From: Burkholderiales bacterium
GTDB taxonomy: Bacteria; Pseudomonadota; Gammaproteobacteria; Burkholderiales; Burkholderiaceae_C
DNA length: 64,000 bases
Direction: 5' to 3'
Assembly: GCA_016213205.1 (NCBI GenBank)
Contig: JACRAZ010000063.1
Coordinates: forward strand, 96,340 to 160,339
This document shows, one piece after another, positions 19,611-27,830 of this stretch; position 1 is the first letter of the stretch, and the number at the start of each line of letters is the position of its first letter. A model generated the notes under the pieces. The model made no database searches. It worked only from the letters and a program-made list of their open reading frames with translations, and was not told where the DNA came from. The position numbers and the translations under genes were made by a program.

Positions 19611-20698
19611 GGTGAAGCGTTCGACAAGGGCACCCGGACCTCGAAGCGCCGCGCATCCTGCAGCACCGTCAGCCCGCGGCCGAAACTCAGCTTGCAGCGC
19701 TCGTCCAGGTTGGCCAGCCCGACACCGGCCGACGCCGCCAGCCCCTCGCGCGGCCGGCGCGCATTGTGCACGCACAGGCCCGGGGCGCCGGGCTCGGGCT
19801 CGAAGCGGATCTGGATCGCCAGCGGCGTGTCCACCGACACCGCGTTGTGCTTGACCGCGTTCTCCACCAGCACCTGCAGCGCCAGCGGCGCCACGGCGGC
19901 ACCCGCGGGCACCGGGCCAGGCCCGGCCAGCACCACCGCGCCGGCGCCGAAACGCAGCTCCAGCAGACGCACGTACTGCCGCACGAACGCCAGCTCGTCG
20001 GCCAGCGGCACCTGCGCGTGGCGGCCGCTGGCCAGCACGTAGCGGTACACCTCGGCCAGGCAGTCGCAGAACTCGCGCGCACGGGCCGCGTCGTGGGTGA
20101 GCAGGTGGCCCAGCGTGTTCAGGCCGTTGAACAGGAAGTGCGGGTCGATCTGCGCCTTCAGCGCGGCCAGTTCGGCCTGCGCGCGGCTGCGCTCGAGCTG
20201 GGCCAGGCGCAGCGCGTCGGACTCGCGCTCGCGGATCAGGAACAGCGTCTCGTAGGCATGGGTCACGAAGATCACGCAGATCACGTTGGTCAGCGTGACG
20301 ATGCGGATCACCTCCCACTGCACCGGCCGGCCCAGCGCGGCCTGCCAGGCCAGCAGCGCGGCCATGGTCAGTGGCGCGGTGTACAGCGTGCAGGCGGCCA
20401 CCAGCATCAGCAACTTGCGCAGCGGGTGGGCAAACCAGTCCCAGTGTTCGCGCTGCTTGAACAGCAGCCAGCGGTTGCCCCACCAGATGGCAAAGGCCAG
20501 TGCCACGAACCAGGCCATGCTGGCCCAGAACGCCGGCTGCGCCGGGCCGGGCGGCGTGCCGTCCAGCGCCAGCAGGCCGCTGAGCAGCGGGATCGTCAGG
20601 CCGAAGGCCGGGATGCCCACCGCCATCAGCGGCCGGTCGTCGAAGCGCACCGCCGGGGCGGGCGGGTTCGGTGCCCGATCGTCCGGCTTCGGGCTCAT
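19607..20698 (-). CDS. LytS-type sensor histidine kinase
   Basis: A 363-residue membrane histidine kinase (His_kinase family). Four hydrophobic segments (about 25-45, 58-78, 95-120, 132-152) are followed by a charged coiled linker (RERESDALRLAQLER) and the phosphoacceptor His187 in AQIDPHFLFNGLNTL. The N-box is LVENAVKHNA (about 272-281), and the C-terminal G-box ASAGVGLANLDERCKL is complete. ATG at 20698 opens the operon. A short repeated stretch (GTCCGGCTTCGGGC, twice within 40 bases) surrounds the start; its meaning is unclear. Confidence 0.87.
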   Translation of the reverse strand: MSPKPDDRAPNPPAPAVRFDDRPLMAVGIPAFGLTIPLLSGLLALDGTPPGPAQPAFWASMAWFVALAFAIWWGNRWLLFKQREHWDWFAHPLRKLLMLVAACTLYTAPLTMAALLAWQAALGRPVQWEVIRIVTLTNVICVIFVTHAYETLFLIRERESDALRLAQLERSRAQAELAALKAQIDPHFLFNGLNTLGHLLTHDAARAREFCDCLAEVYRYVLASGRHAQVPLADELAFVRQYVRLLELRFGAGAVVLAGPGPVPAGAAVAPLALQVLVENAVKHNAVSVDTPLAIQIRFEPEPGAPGLCVHNARRPREGLAASAGVGLANLDERCKLSFGRGLTVLQDARRFEVRVPLSNASP

Positions 20699-20784
20699 GG
20701 TGTCCGGCTTCGGGCGGCTCCGGCTTGTGCGGCCCGCCCGCCGGCCCTAGGCTGCCGCCACCCTGAACTCACCCGCCAAGCACC

Positions 20785-21189
20785 ATGGACGCCCTTCACC
20801 TGAACCCGCTGGCCATTGCCGTGGCCGCAGCGCTGAGCTTCCTGATCGGTGGGGTGTGGTACTCGCCGATCCTGTTCGCGCGCCGCTGGCAGCAGGCCGC
20901 GGGCCTGAGCGACGAGCAGCTCAAGCGCGGCGGCATGGGCCGCATCTTCGGCCTGGCCTACCTGTGCTCGCTGGTGATGGCGGCCAACCTGGCGGCCTTT
21001 CTCGGGCCGAACGCCAGCGTGGGCTTCGGCCTGGCCGCGGGCGCGGCCGCCGGCATCGGCTGGGTGGCGATGTGCTTCGCGGTGAACGACCTGTTCGAGC
21101 GCCGGCCGCTGGTGCTGTGGCTGATCAATTCGGGCTACCACGTCGTCTCGCTGACGCTGATGGGCGGCCTGCTGGCCTGGTGGAAGTGA
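20785..21189 (+). CDS. DUF1761 membrane protein
   Basis: A 134-residue protein with four predicted membrane helices (about 8-27, 52-72, 78-98, 110-131). The opening LAIAVAAALSFLIGGVWYSP and the end SGYHVVSLTLMGGLLAWW match the DUF1761 family, which has no established function. It stands alone between the divergent LytS kinase and the convergent beta-helix gene, so context gives no help. Confidence 0.75.
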   Translation: MDALHLNPLAIAVAAALSFLIGGVWYSPILFARRWQQAAGLSDEQLKRGGMGRIFGLAYLCSLVMAANLAAFLGPNASVGFGLAAGAAAGIGWVAMCFAVNDLFERRPLVLWLINSGYHVVSLTLMGGLLAWWK

Positions 21190-21237
21190 GGCGCTGAGGC
21201 CGCGCCCCGTCGCACGGCGGGGGCGGCACGGCACCGC

Positions 21238-22884
21238 TCAGAACCCGGCCGCGGCCGCCAGGGCCAGGAAGTCGGCCAGCGCGCCCACGTCCAGCAGGTT
21301 CCAGTCGCGCCCGTTGTGCAGCACCACGCGGGTGCCGTCGGTGCCCAGGTAGGTGCCGGTGCTGGCGTAGTAGCGGTACACGTAGGGCGCCTGGCTGCCG
21401 GCGGACGCGCCTTTTGGAAAGTAGCTGGGGTAGGTGGCCTCGGCCCAGTTCATCACCCGGTCGGCCGCACTGGCGCTGGCGCCCGCCTCGTCGGCGCCGA
21501 TGTCCACCGGCGCGTTGCGCACCTGGCGGTCCAGGTCTTCCCGCACCTGGGGCAGCGCAACGCCCTTGTCGATGGCCGGGCTGCCGGCCAGCAGGTGCCC
21601 GTCGGCGGTGACGCCGATGGTGCCGGTGAGGCTGTTCGCATCGGCCCGCTGGTGGCTCCTCCACAGTGCGAGGCCCCCGCCATCGGCCAGCGGGCTGCCG
21701 GGCCGGTTGTCGAAGAAGCGGCATTCGCCGCTGGTGTTGTGGTACCAATTGAAATCGGTGCCGGGCGCGCCGCTCAGACCGTACACGCCGGCGGCGCTGA
21801 TCTCGTTGGCCCAGCGGATGCCCACGCAGTCGCCCCCGCTCTGGATCACCAGGTTGTTGCGGATCACCGGGTTGACGGTGGGCGGCCGCACCGCCACGGG
21901 ATCGAAATCCTGCAGCGTGACGCCGAAGTAGATCGCGGCGTGCCCCGACCGGGCCGCGTTGACCACGGTGTTGTGCGCCACCAGCGCGTCCTGCGCCGCG
22001 TAGAGCCCGATGCCGGCGTAGCCGGTGTCGCGCACCACGTTGTTCACCACCGTGCCGCGGATGCTCTCGTAGTACTGCGGGTTGATCGTGGTGTCGAAGA
22101 AATCGGGGCTGGTGTCGAAGCCCACCATGATGCCGCCCACGCCGGTGCGCTCGATGCGGTTGCGCTGCACCAGCACGTCGGCGGCGCCGCCCTTGAAGTA
22201 CAGGCCGGTGGTGGCGATGTCGTGGATGTGGTTGTCCTCCACCCGCATGCGGCTGCCGTTGACGTTGTCGATGCCTTCGGCGTTCTTGTCGTCCAGCGGC
22301 GTGCCCGGCGGGTAGGCCCGGCCGGTGTTGTAGATCTCGCAGCGGCGGATCGTGATGTCGTCGCTCTTGGGGGTGATCTTGATCGCGTCACGCCCGGTGT
22401 CGTGCACCTTGCAGTCTTCGACGATCACGTTCGAAGCGCCCTTGCCGCCGCGGTTGTCGCGCGCATCCCAGTCGGTCTGGAAGAACAGGCCGTAGAGGTT
22501 GCCGCCCATCACTTCCAGCCGCGAGAGCCGGCTGCCCGAGGCGGAAGGATCGATCTGGATGCACACGCCATCGGGCAGGTTGATCGGGCACGAGATCACG
22601 GCCCATTCGCCGGCGTGGGAGCGCAGCGTCAGCGGCACCCGCAGGCGCACCTCGGTCTCGTGGAAGACGTTGTTGCCGGCCGGGCCGCGCAGTGTCACCG
22701 TGTCGCCGGCCTGCACCAGCGCCCGCTCGGGGCTGAGCAGGTGGCCCAGGGTCTTGTAGGGGCTGGCCAGGCTGCCGTTGCCGGTGGCATCGCTGCCCGC
22801 CGGCGAGACGAACCACTCGGCGGCGCCGGCCAGCAGCGAGACGCCCAGCAGCCCCAGGCCGGCGATGCATTGACAGGCTTTCAT
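21238..22884 (-). CDS. Secreted parallel beta-helix protein
   Basis: A 548-residue exported protein. A signal peptide (cleaved near LAGA|AEW) is followed by FVSPAGSDATGNGSLASPYKTL, the usual N-terminal cap of right-handed beta-helix and polysaccharide-lyase-like proteins. The helix repeats (about 100-400) include VIVEDCKVHDTGRDAIKI and IHDIATTGLYFKG. A choice-of-anchor-Q-like segment (AIDKGVALPQVREDLDRQ, DIGADE) follows. The final 65 residues (VMNWAEATYPSYFP, YRYYASTGTYLGT, LLDVGALADFL) form a small module that I recognise as recurrent in Burkholderiales secreted proteins but cannot name. Carbohydrate binding or cleavage is likely but unproved. Confidence 0.75.
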   Translation of the reverse strand: MKACQCIAGLGLLGVSLLAGAAEWFVSPAGSDATGNGSLASPYKTLGHLLSPERALVQAGDTVTLRGPAGNNVFHETEVRLRVPLTLRSHAGEWAVISCPINLPDGVCIQIDPSASGSRLSRLEVMGGNLYGLFFQTDWDARDNRGGKGASNVIVEDCKVHDTGRDAIKITPKSDDITIRRCEIYNTGRAYPPGTPLDDKNAEGIDNVNGSRMRVEDNHIHDIATTGLYFKGGAADVLVQRNRIERTGVGGIMVGFDTSPDFFDTTINPQYYESIRGTVVNNVVRDTGYAGIGLYAAQDALVAHNTVVNAARSGHAAIYFGVTLQDFDPVAVRPPTVNPVIRNNLVIQSGGDCVGIRWANEISAAGVYGLSGAPGTDFNWYHNTSGECRFFDNRPGSPLADGGGLALWRSHQRADANSLTGTIGVTADGHLLAGSPAIDKGVALPQVREDLDRQVRNAPVDIGADEAGASASAADRVMNWAEATYPSYFPKGASAGSQAPYVYRYYASTGTYLGTDGTRVVLHNGRDWNLLDVGALADFLALAAAAGF

Positions 22885-22894
22885 GTCACTCCCT

Positions 22895-23857
22895 TCACGC
22901 CATGCCCAACAGCAGGCGCTCGAACTCTGCGTGATCGTTGACGGTGCGCACAGCGTCGTAGGTCACCTGGGCCTGCGGGAAGCGGTGGCGCAGCAGGTTG
23001 AGCCACTGCTTCACCCGCCCGGCCCGGTGCCGGGGTGCCACATGGTGGGCGATCAGGTGCCAGTAGTGCGCCAGCAGCGGTGCCAGCACCGGCCAGCCCA
23101 CCGGAGCCGGTGCCGCCCCGCCCGCTGGCAAGGCTGGCGCCTGCGCGGCCCGGATCGCCAGCGCCAGGCCGGGGTCGGCCACCATGCCGCGGCCCAGCAT
23201 CAGCGCCTGGCAGCCCGAGACCTCGCGGCAACGCAAGGCGTCGGCCACGCTCCAGATCTCGCCATTGGCCACCACCGGCACCGCCACGGCCGCGCGGATG
23301 GTGGCGATGTGTTCCCAGTACGCCGGCGGGCGGTAGCCATGCTGCTTGGTGCGGGCGTGCACCACCAGTTCATCGGCCCCGGCGTCGGCGATGGCCTGCG
23401 CGCACTCGAGCATGCGCAAGGCATCCTGGTTGCCCAGCCGCATCTTGGCCGACACCGGCATCGGCGCCGGCACGGCGCGCCGCACCGCGGCCACGATGGC
23501 ATGCACCAGTTCGGGCTCATCCAGCAGCACCGCGCCGCCGCGGTGGCGGTTCACCGTCTTGGCCGGGCAGCCGAAGTTGAGGTCGATGCCCGCGGGGGCC
23601 AGCCGCGCCAGTGCGGCCGCGTTGTCGGCCAGCACCGCCGGATCGGAGCCCAGCAACTGCGCGCGCACCGGCACGCCGGCGGGCGTGCGGCTGCCGTGGT
23701 TCAGCTCGGGCATCACGCGGGTGAACACGCGATCGGGCAGCACCCGGTCGGTGACGCGGATGAACTCGGTCACGCAACGGTCGATGCCGCCCACGCGGGT
23801 GAGCACGTCGCGCAGGCTGAAATCGAGCAGCCCTTCCATCGGCGCCAGCAGGATCAT
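22895..23857 (-). CDS. dusC: tRNA-dihydrouridine(16) synthase
   Basis: A 320-residue FMN-dependent enzyme that reduces uridine in the tRNA D-loop with NADPH. It begins MILLAPMEGLLDFSLRDVLT, typical of the DusC branch, and has the catalytic-cysteine loop DLNFGCPAKTVNRHRGG, the substrate-site HARTKQHGY and the phosphate-binding GRGMVADPGL. The C-terminal helical domain (about 230-320) is present. ATG at 23857 begins exactly at the conserved N-terminus. Ten bases separate it from the downstream beta-helix gene on the same strand, but a functional link is unlikely. Confidence 0.9.
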   Translation of the reverse strand: MILLAPMEGLLDFSLRDVLTRVGGIDRCVTEFIRVTDRVLPDRVFTRVMPELNHGSRTPAGVPVRAQLLGSDPAVLADNAAALARLAPAGIDLNFGCPAKTVNRHRGGAVLLDEPELVHAIVAAVRRAVPAPMPVSAKMRLGNQDALRMLECAQAIADAGADELVVHARTKQHGYRPPAYWEHIATIRAAVAVPVVANGEIWSVADALRCREVSGCQALMLGRGMVADPGLALAIRAAQAPALPAGGAAPAPVGWPVLAPLLAHYWHLIAHHVAPRHRAGRVKQWLNLLRHRFPQAQVTYDAVRTVNDHAEFERLLLGMA

Positions 23858-23962
23858 CGGGATTGCCTGGCCGTTCCGAAGGTCCTGAACATCCCCACGG
23901 GGGGCTGCGAGCGAAGCGAGCTGGGGGGCACCATCGGCACAGAGTGTAGGCAGAATGCCGGC

Positions 23963-24574
23963 ATGCACCGCGACCACGTCATCGCCGAAACCCGCGCCTG
24001 GCTCGAACGGGCCGTGATCGGGCTGAACCTGTGCCCGTTTGCCAAGGCCGTGCACGTGAAGCAGCAGGTGCGCTACGTGGTCAGCGAGGCCACCCACATC
24101 GAGGCCCTGCAATTGCAGCTGGCCGAAGAGCTGCAGTGGCTGGCCGCGGCCGACCCGGCGCACGTGGACACCACCTTGCTGATCCACCCGCTGCTGCTGC
24201 AGGACTTCGACGAATTCAACCAGTTCACCGGCGTGGCCGAGGAAACACTGGACGCGCTGGGCCTCGACGGCGTGCTGCAGGTGGCCAGCTTCCACCCGCA
24301 GTTCCAGTTTGCCGGCACCCGGCCGGACGACATCGAGAACGCCACCAACCGCGCGCCCTTCCCCACGCTGCACCTGCTGCGCGAGGACAGCCTGGACCGG
24401 GCCGTGGAGTCCTTCCCGCAGCCCGAGGCGATCTACGAGGCCAACATCGCGACGATGCAGCGCCTGGGCGCCCAGGGCTGGGCCACCCTGCAGCAGCAAT
24501 GCCGCGACGACGCGCTGGCGGCCGCGCCGGCGCCACCGCCAGACGATGCCTCATCGGCCGGCCCCGCGCGTTAG
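23963..24574 (+). CDS. DUF1415 family protein
   Basis: A 203-residue cytosolic protein. The N-terminal half (ARLERAVIGLNLCPFAKAV-like region, then VRYVVSEATHIEAL) and LLIHPLLLQDFDEFNQF, FHPQFQFAGT and NATNRAPFPTLHLLRE match the DUF1415 family, which is widespread in proteobacteria and has no known activity. The single Cys in NLCPFAK and the His of FHPQF are conserved candidates for a functional site. It is divergent from dusC over 105 bases that carry a GC-rich stretch with GCGAGCGAAGCGAGC, a motif common between genes in this group. Confidence 0.8.
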   Translation: MHRDHVIAETRAWLERAVIGLNLCPFAKAVHVKQQVRYVVSEATHIEALQLQLAEELQWLAAADPAHVDTTLLIHPLLLQDFDEFNQFTGVAEETLDALGLDGVLQVASFHPQFQFAGTRPDDIENATNRAPFPTLHLLREDSLDRAVESFPQPEAIYEANIATMQRLGAQGWATLQQQCRDDALAAAPAPPPDDASSAGPAR

Positions 24575-24646
24575 CGCGGCCGCCGCGCTGGCCGGCGCCG
24601 GTGTGTGCCACTGGCAGCGAAACGTCCCCTTGCCTCCTGACCCGAC

Positions 24647-26107
24647 TTGACCTCCGCAGATTCCACGCCGCCATCGCCGGTTCCGCTCGTCGTCGATCTC
24701 GACGGCACGCTCACGCGCACCGACCTGCTGGCCGAGACCGCCAGCCGCTTCCTGCTGGATCGGCCGCTGCATGCGCTCAAGCTCGTGGCCTGGCTGTCCG
24801 AGGGCCGCAGCCGCCTGAAGCGCCACCTGGCCGAGGCCACGCGCATCGATGCGTCGGTACTGCCGTACAACGAAAGCCTGCTGGCCTGGCTGCGCGCCGA
24901 GAAGGCCAAGGGCCGGCGCCTCGTGCTGGCCACTGCCAGCCACCGCAGCCTGGCCGACCAGGTGGCGGCCCACCTGGGCCTGTTCGACGAAGTGCTGGCC
25001 AGCGAAGACGGCCTCAACCTGAAATCCCGCGCCAAGCGCGATGCGCTGGTGGCCCGCTACGGTGAACACGGCTTCGACTACGTGGGCAACGACTGGCCCG
25101 ACCTGGCCGTGTGGGCCGCCGCCGCGCAGGCCCACATCGTCGGTGGCTCGCCCCGCCTGCTGGCCGCCGTGCGCGCGCAGGGGCGCCTCGGCCGGCAGTT
25201 CGACGACGGCCGGCCCGCGCCGGGCCTGGCGCTGCTGCGCGCGATGCGGCCGCACCAGTGGCTGAAGAACCTGCTGATCCTGATCCCCTTGCTGGCCTCG
25301 CACCGCTACGGCGCCGGCGGCAGCCTGCTGCAGGTGGTGCTGGCGTTCGTGGTGTTCGGGCTCACGGCCTCGAGCGTCTACCTGATCAACGACCTGGTGG
25401 ACGTGGCCGACGACCGGGCCCATGAGCGCAAGCGCCACCGGCCGCTGGCCGCGGGCCACCTGCCGCTGGCGCACGCCTGGATCGCGTGGCCGGCGCTGCT
25501 GGCGCTGGCCGCCGCGGTTTCGGGCCTGTGGATGCCCTGGCGCTTCACCGCCTGCCTGGCGGTGTACTTCCTGCTCACGGTGGCCTATTCACTGGCGCTC
25601 AAGCGCGTGCCGCTGCTGGACGTGATCACGCTGGCCGCGCTGTACACCTTGCGCATCATCGCGGGCGGCATCGCCATCGGCGTGGCGCTGTCGTTCTGGC
25701 TGCTGTCGTTCTCGATGTTCCTGTTCCTGAGCCTGGCCTTCATCAAGCGCTACAGCGAACTGCTGGCCGCGCTGGACAGCGGCCACTCCGGCGCCCTGCG
25801 CGGCCGGGGTTACGGCCCGCAGGACCTGGCCCTGGTGTCCAGCCTGGGCGGCGCGGCGGGATACCTGTCGGTGCTGGTGCTGGCGCTGTACATCCAGGAC
25901 AGCCACACCGCGGCGCTGTATGCCCAGCCCAAGTTCATCTGGCTGGCCTGCCCGCTGCTGCTGTACTGGATCTCGCGCGCCTGGCTGGTGGCCCACCGCG
26001 GCCAGATGCACGACGACCCGGTGGTGTTTGCGCTGAAGGACCGCACGAGCTGGGTCGTCGTCACCTTGTTCCTGCTGGCCTTCGTGCTGGCCAAGGTGGC
26101 GGTGTGA
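24647..26107 (+). CDS. HAD phosphatase-UbiA prenyltransferase fusion (DPPR-synthase-like)
   Basis: A 486-residue fusion. Residues 1-200 are a HAD-type phosphatase: DxD motif in VVDLDGTLTRTDLL, motif II around VLATASHRS and an acidic motif in YVGNDWPDL. Residues about 200-486 are a UbiA-family membrane enzyme starting MRPHQWLKNLLILIPLL, with the prenyl-diphosphate motif NDLVDVADDRAHERKRHRP and about eight helices. It resembles mycobacterial UbiA (Rv3806c), which makes decaprenylphosphoryl-5-phosphoribose. The only plausible start is TTG at 24647. It heads an operon with gtrA, dprE1-like and dprE2-like genes, overlapping GtrA by 4 bases. The lipid and sugar specificity are inferred. Confidence 0.83.
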   Translation: MTSADSTPPSPVPLVVDLDGTLTRTDLLAETASRFLLDRPLHALKLVAWLSEGRSRLKRHLAEATRIDASVLPYNESLLAWLRAEKAKGRRLVLATASHRSLADQVAAHLGLFDEVLASEDGLNLKSRAKRDALVARYGEHGFDYVGNDWPDLAVWAAAAQAHIVGGSPRLLAAVRAQGRLGRQFDDGRPAPGLALLRAMRPHQWLKNLLILIPLLASHRYGAGGSLLQVVLAFVVFGLTASSVYLINDLVDVADDRAHERKRHRPLAAGHLPLAHAWIAWPALLALAAAVSGLWMPWRFTACLAVYFLLTVAYSLALKRVPLLDVITLAALYTLRIIAGGIAIGVALSFWLLSFSMFLFLSLAFIKRYSELLAALDSGHSGALRGRGYGPQDLALVSSLGGAAGYLSVLVLALYIQDSHTAALYAQPKFIWLACPLLLYWISRAWLVAHRGQMHDDPVVFALKDRTSWVVVTLFLLAFVLAKVAV

Positions 26108-26529
26108 AGCAGGCGGCCCGCATCGCGCTGCTCTACGCGGTGGTGTCGGCCATCGCCACGGCGGCCAACATCGGCTGCCAGGCGCTGGTGATCTGGGCCT
26201 ACCAGGGCCCGCACGCGGTGCCGCTGTCGGTGCTGGCGGGCACGGCCACCGGGCTGCCGATCAAGTACGTGCTGGAAAAGCGCCACATCTTCGGCTTCGA
26301 GGCCGAGAGCCTGGCGCACGACGGGCGGCTGTTCTTCGTCTACACCTTCTTCGGCGTGTTCACCACGGCGCTGTTCTGGGGCATCGAGTTCGCGTTCCAC
26401 CTGGCCTTCGGCACCGACGCCATGCGCTACCTGGGGGGCGCGATCGGGCTCACGGTGGGCGCCATCGTGAAGTACCAGCTCGACAAGCGCTACGTGTTCA
26501 CCCGCCGCCTGCCGGCCGGAGCGATGTGA
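26104..26529 (+). CDS. GtrA-family membrane protein
   Basis: A 141-residue protein with four membrane helices (about 8-28, 38-56, 74-95, 105-125) and the GtrA signatures GLPIKYVLEKRHIF and VGAIVKYQLDKRYVF. GtrA proteins are thought to move polyprenyl-phosphate-linked sugars across the inner membrane. GTG at 26104 overlaps the stop of the UbiA fusion (GTGA), and its own stop overlaps the next ATG (TGATG), so translation is coupled throughout. Here it would carry a polyprenyl-phospho-pentose. Confidence 0.85.
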   Translation: MKQAARIALLYAVVSAIATAANIGCQALVIWAYQGPHAVPLSVLAGTATGLPIKYVLEKRHIFGFEAESLAHDGRLFFVYTFFGVFTTALFWGIEFAFHLAFGTDAMRYLGGAIGLTVGAIVKYQLDKRYVFTRRLPAGAM

Positions 26530-27830
26530 TGGAACTGCACGGCTGGGGCCGCTACCCACGGCTGGAGGCCCAGGTGGCGCGGCCGCGGGCCGCGGCCGAC
26601 TGTGCCGGCCTGCTGGCCGGCCCGGGCCCGCTGATCGCACGCGGCCTGGGCCGCAGCTATGGCGACAGCGCCCTGGCAGCCCAGGTGCTGTCCACCGCCT
26701 CGCTGGACCACTTCCAGGCCTTCGATCCGGCCACCGGCGTGCTGCGCTGCGAGGCCGGCGTGTCGCTGGCCGACATCCTGCGCTGCTTCGTGCCGCGCGG
26801 CTGGTTCCTGCCGGTGACCCCGGGCACGCGCTTCGTCACGGTGGGCGGCGCCATCGCGAGCGACGTGCACGGCAAGAACCACCACCTGGACGGCACCTTC
26901 GCCAACCATGTGCGCAGCCTGGTGCTGCTGCTGGGCAACGGCGAATGCGTCACCGCCTCGCCGGGTGAGAACGCCGAGCTGTTCCACGCCACCTGCGGCG
27001 GCATGGGGCTGACAGGCATCATCCTCGGCGCCGAGATCCAGCTGCAGGCCATCCGCAGCAGCGAGATCGTCGAGACCACCCTGCGCTGCCCGGACCTGGG
27101 CTCCGTGCTCCAGGCCTTCGACACCCATGCACGCGCCCGCTACTCGGTGGCCTGGATCGATTGCCTGGCCCGCGGCGCGCGCCTGGGCCGCTCACTTCTG
27201 ATGCTGGGCGACCATGCGCAGGAGGGCCCGCTCGGCCTGCAGCCCGGCGCTCCCCTGCCGGTGCCCGTGGACCTGCCTGCCGGGCTGCTGAACCGCAGCA
27301 CGATGCGGGCCTTCAATGCGCTGTACTACCGGCGGGTGCGGCAGGCCCGAAGCACCCGCCGCATCCCCTTCGAGCCCTTCTTCTACCCGCTGGATGCGCT
27401 GGCGAACTGGAACCGCCTGTACGGCAGGCCCGGCTTCGTGCAGTACCAGTTCGTGCTGCCCCGCTCGGCCGGCCTGGCCGGCCTGCGCGAGGTGCTGGAG
27501 CGCATCGCCGCCTCCGGCCGCGGCTCCTTCCTGGCGGTGCTGAAGGTGTTCGGCCCCGCGAACCGCAACCTGCTGTCCTTTCCGACCGAGGGCTACACCC
27601 TCGCGCTGGATTTCAAGGCCGAGCCGGCGGTGTTCGAACTGCTCGACACCCTGGACCGCAGCGTGCTGCAGCACGGCGGCCGCCTCTACCTGACCAAGGA
27701 CGCCCGCATGAGCGAAGCCACCTTCAAGGCCGGCTACCCGCAATGGCAGGCGTTCGAGGACGTGCGTGCGCGCTGGTTCGCGCACGGGCGTTTCGCCTCC
27801 GCCCAATCCCGCCGGCTCGGACTGTCATGA
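26529..27830 (+). CDS. DprE1-like FAD-dependent polyprenylphosphoryl-ribose 2-oxidase
   Basis: A 433-residue flavoenzyme that aligns along its length with mycobacterial DprE1, which oxidises decaprenylphosphoryl-ribose to the 2-keto form. Visible motifs: GRSYGDSAL (FAD N-terminus), PVTPGTRFVTVGGAIASDVHG with GKNHH (FAD and active site), TCGGMGLTGII, FYPLDALANWNRLYG and QYQFVLP. At the position of the Cys387 targeted by benzothiazinones in M. tuberculosis there is Ala359 (in GYTLALDF). ATG at 26529 is chosen; a GTG one codon earlier is possible. It overlaps the SDR gene by 4 bases (ATGA). Confidence 0.87.
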   Translation: MELHGWGRYPRLEAQVARPRAAADCAGLLAGPGPLIARGLGRSYGDSALAAQVLSTASLDHFQAFDPATGVLRCEAGVSLADILRCFVPRGWFLPVTPGTRFVTVGGAIASDVHGKNHHLDGTFANHVRSLVLLLGNGECVTASPGENAELFHATCGGMGLTGIILGAEIQLQAIRSSEIVETTLRCPDLGSVLQAFDTHARARYSVAWIDCLARGARLGRSLLMLGDHAQEGPLGLQPGAPLPVPVDLPAGLLNRSTMRAFNALYYRRVRQARSTRRIPFEPFFYPLDALANWNRLYGRPGFVQYQFVLPRSAGLAGLREVLERIAASGRGSFLAVLKVFGPANRNLLSFPTEGYTLALDFKAEPAVFELLDTLDRSVLQHGGRLYLTKDARMSEATFKAGYPQWQAFEDVRARWFAHGRFASAQSRRLGLS

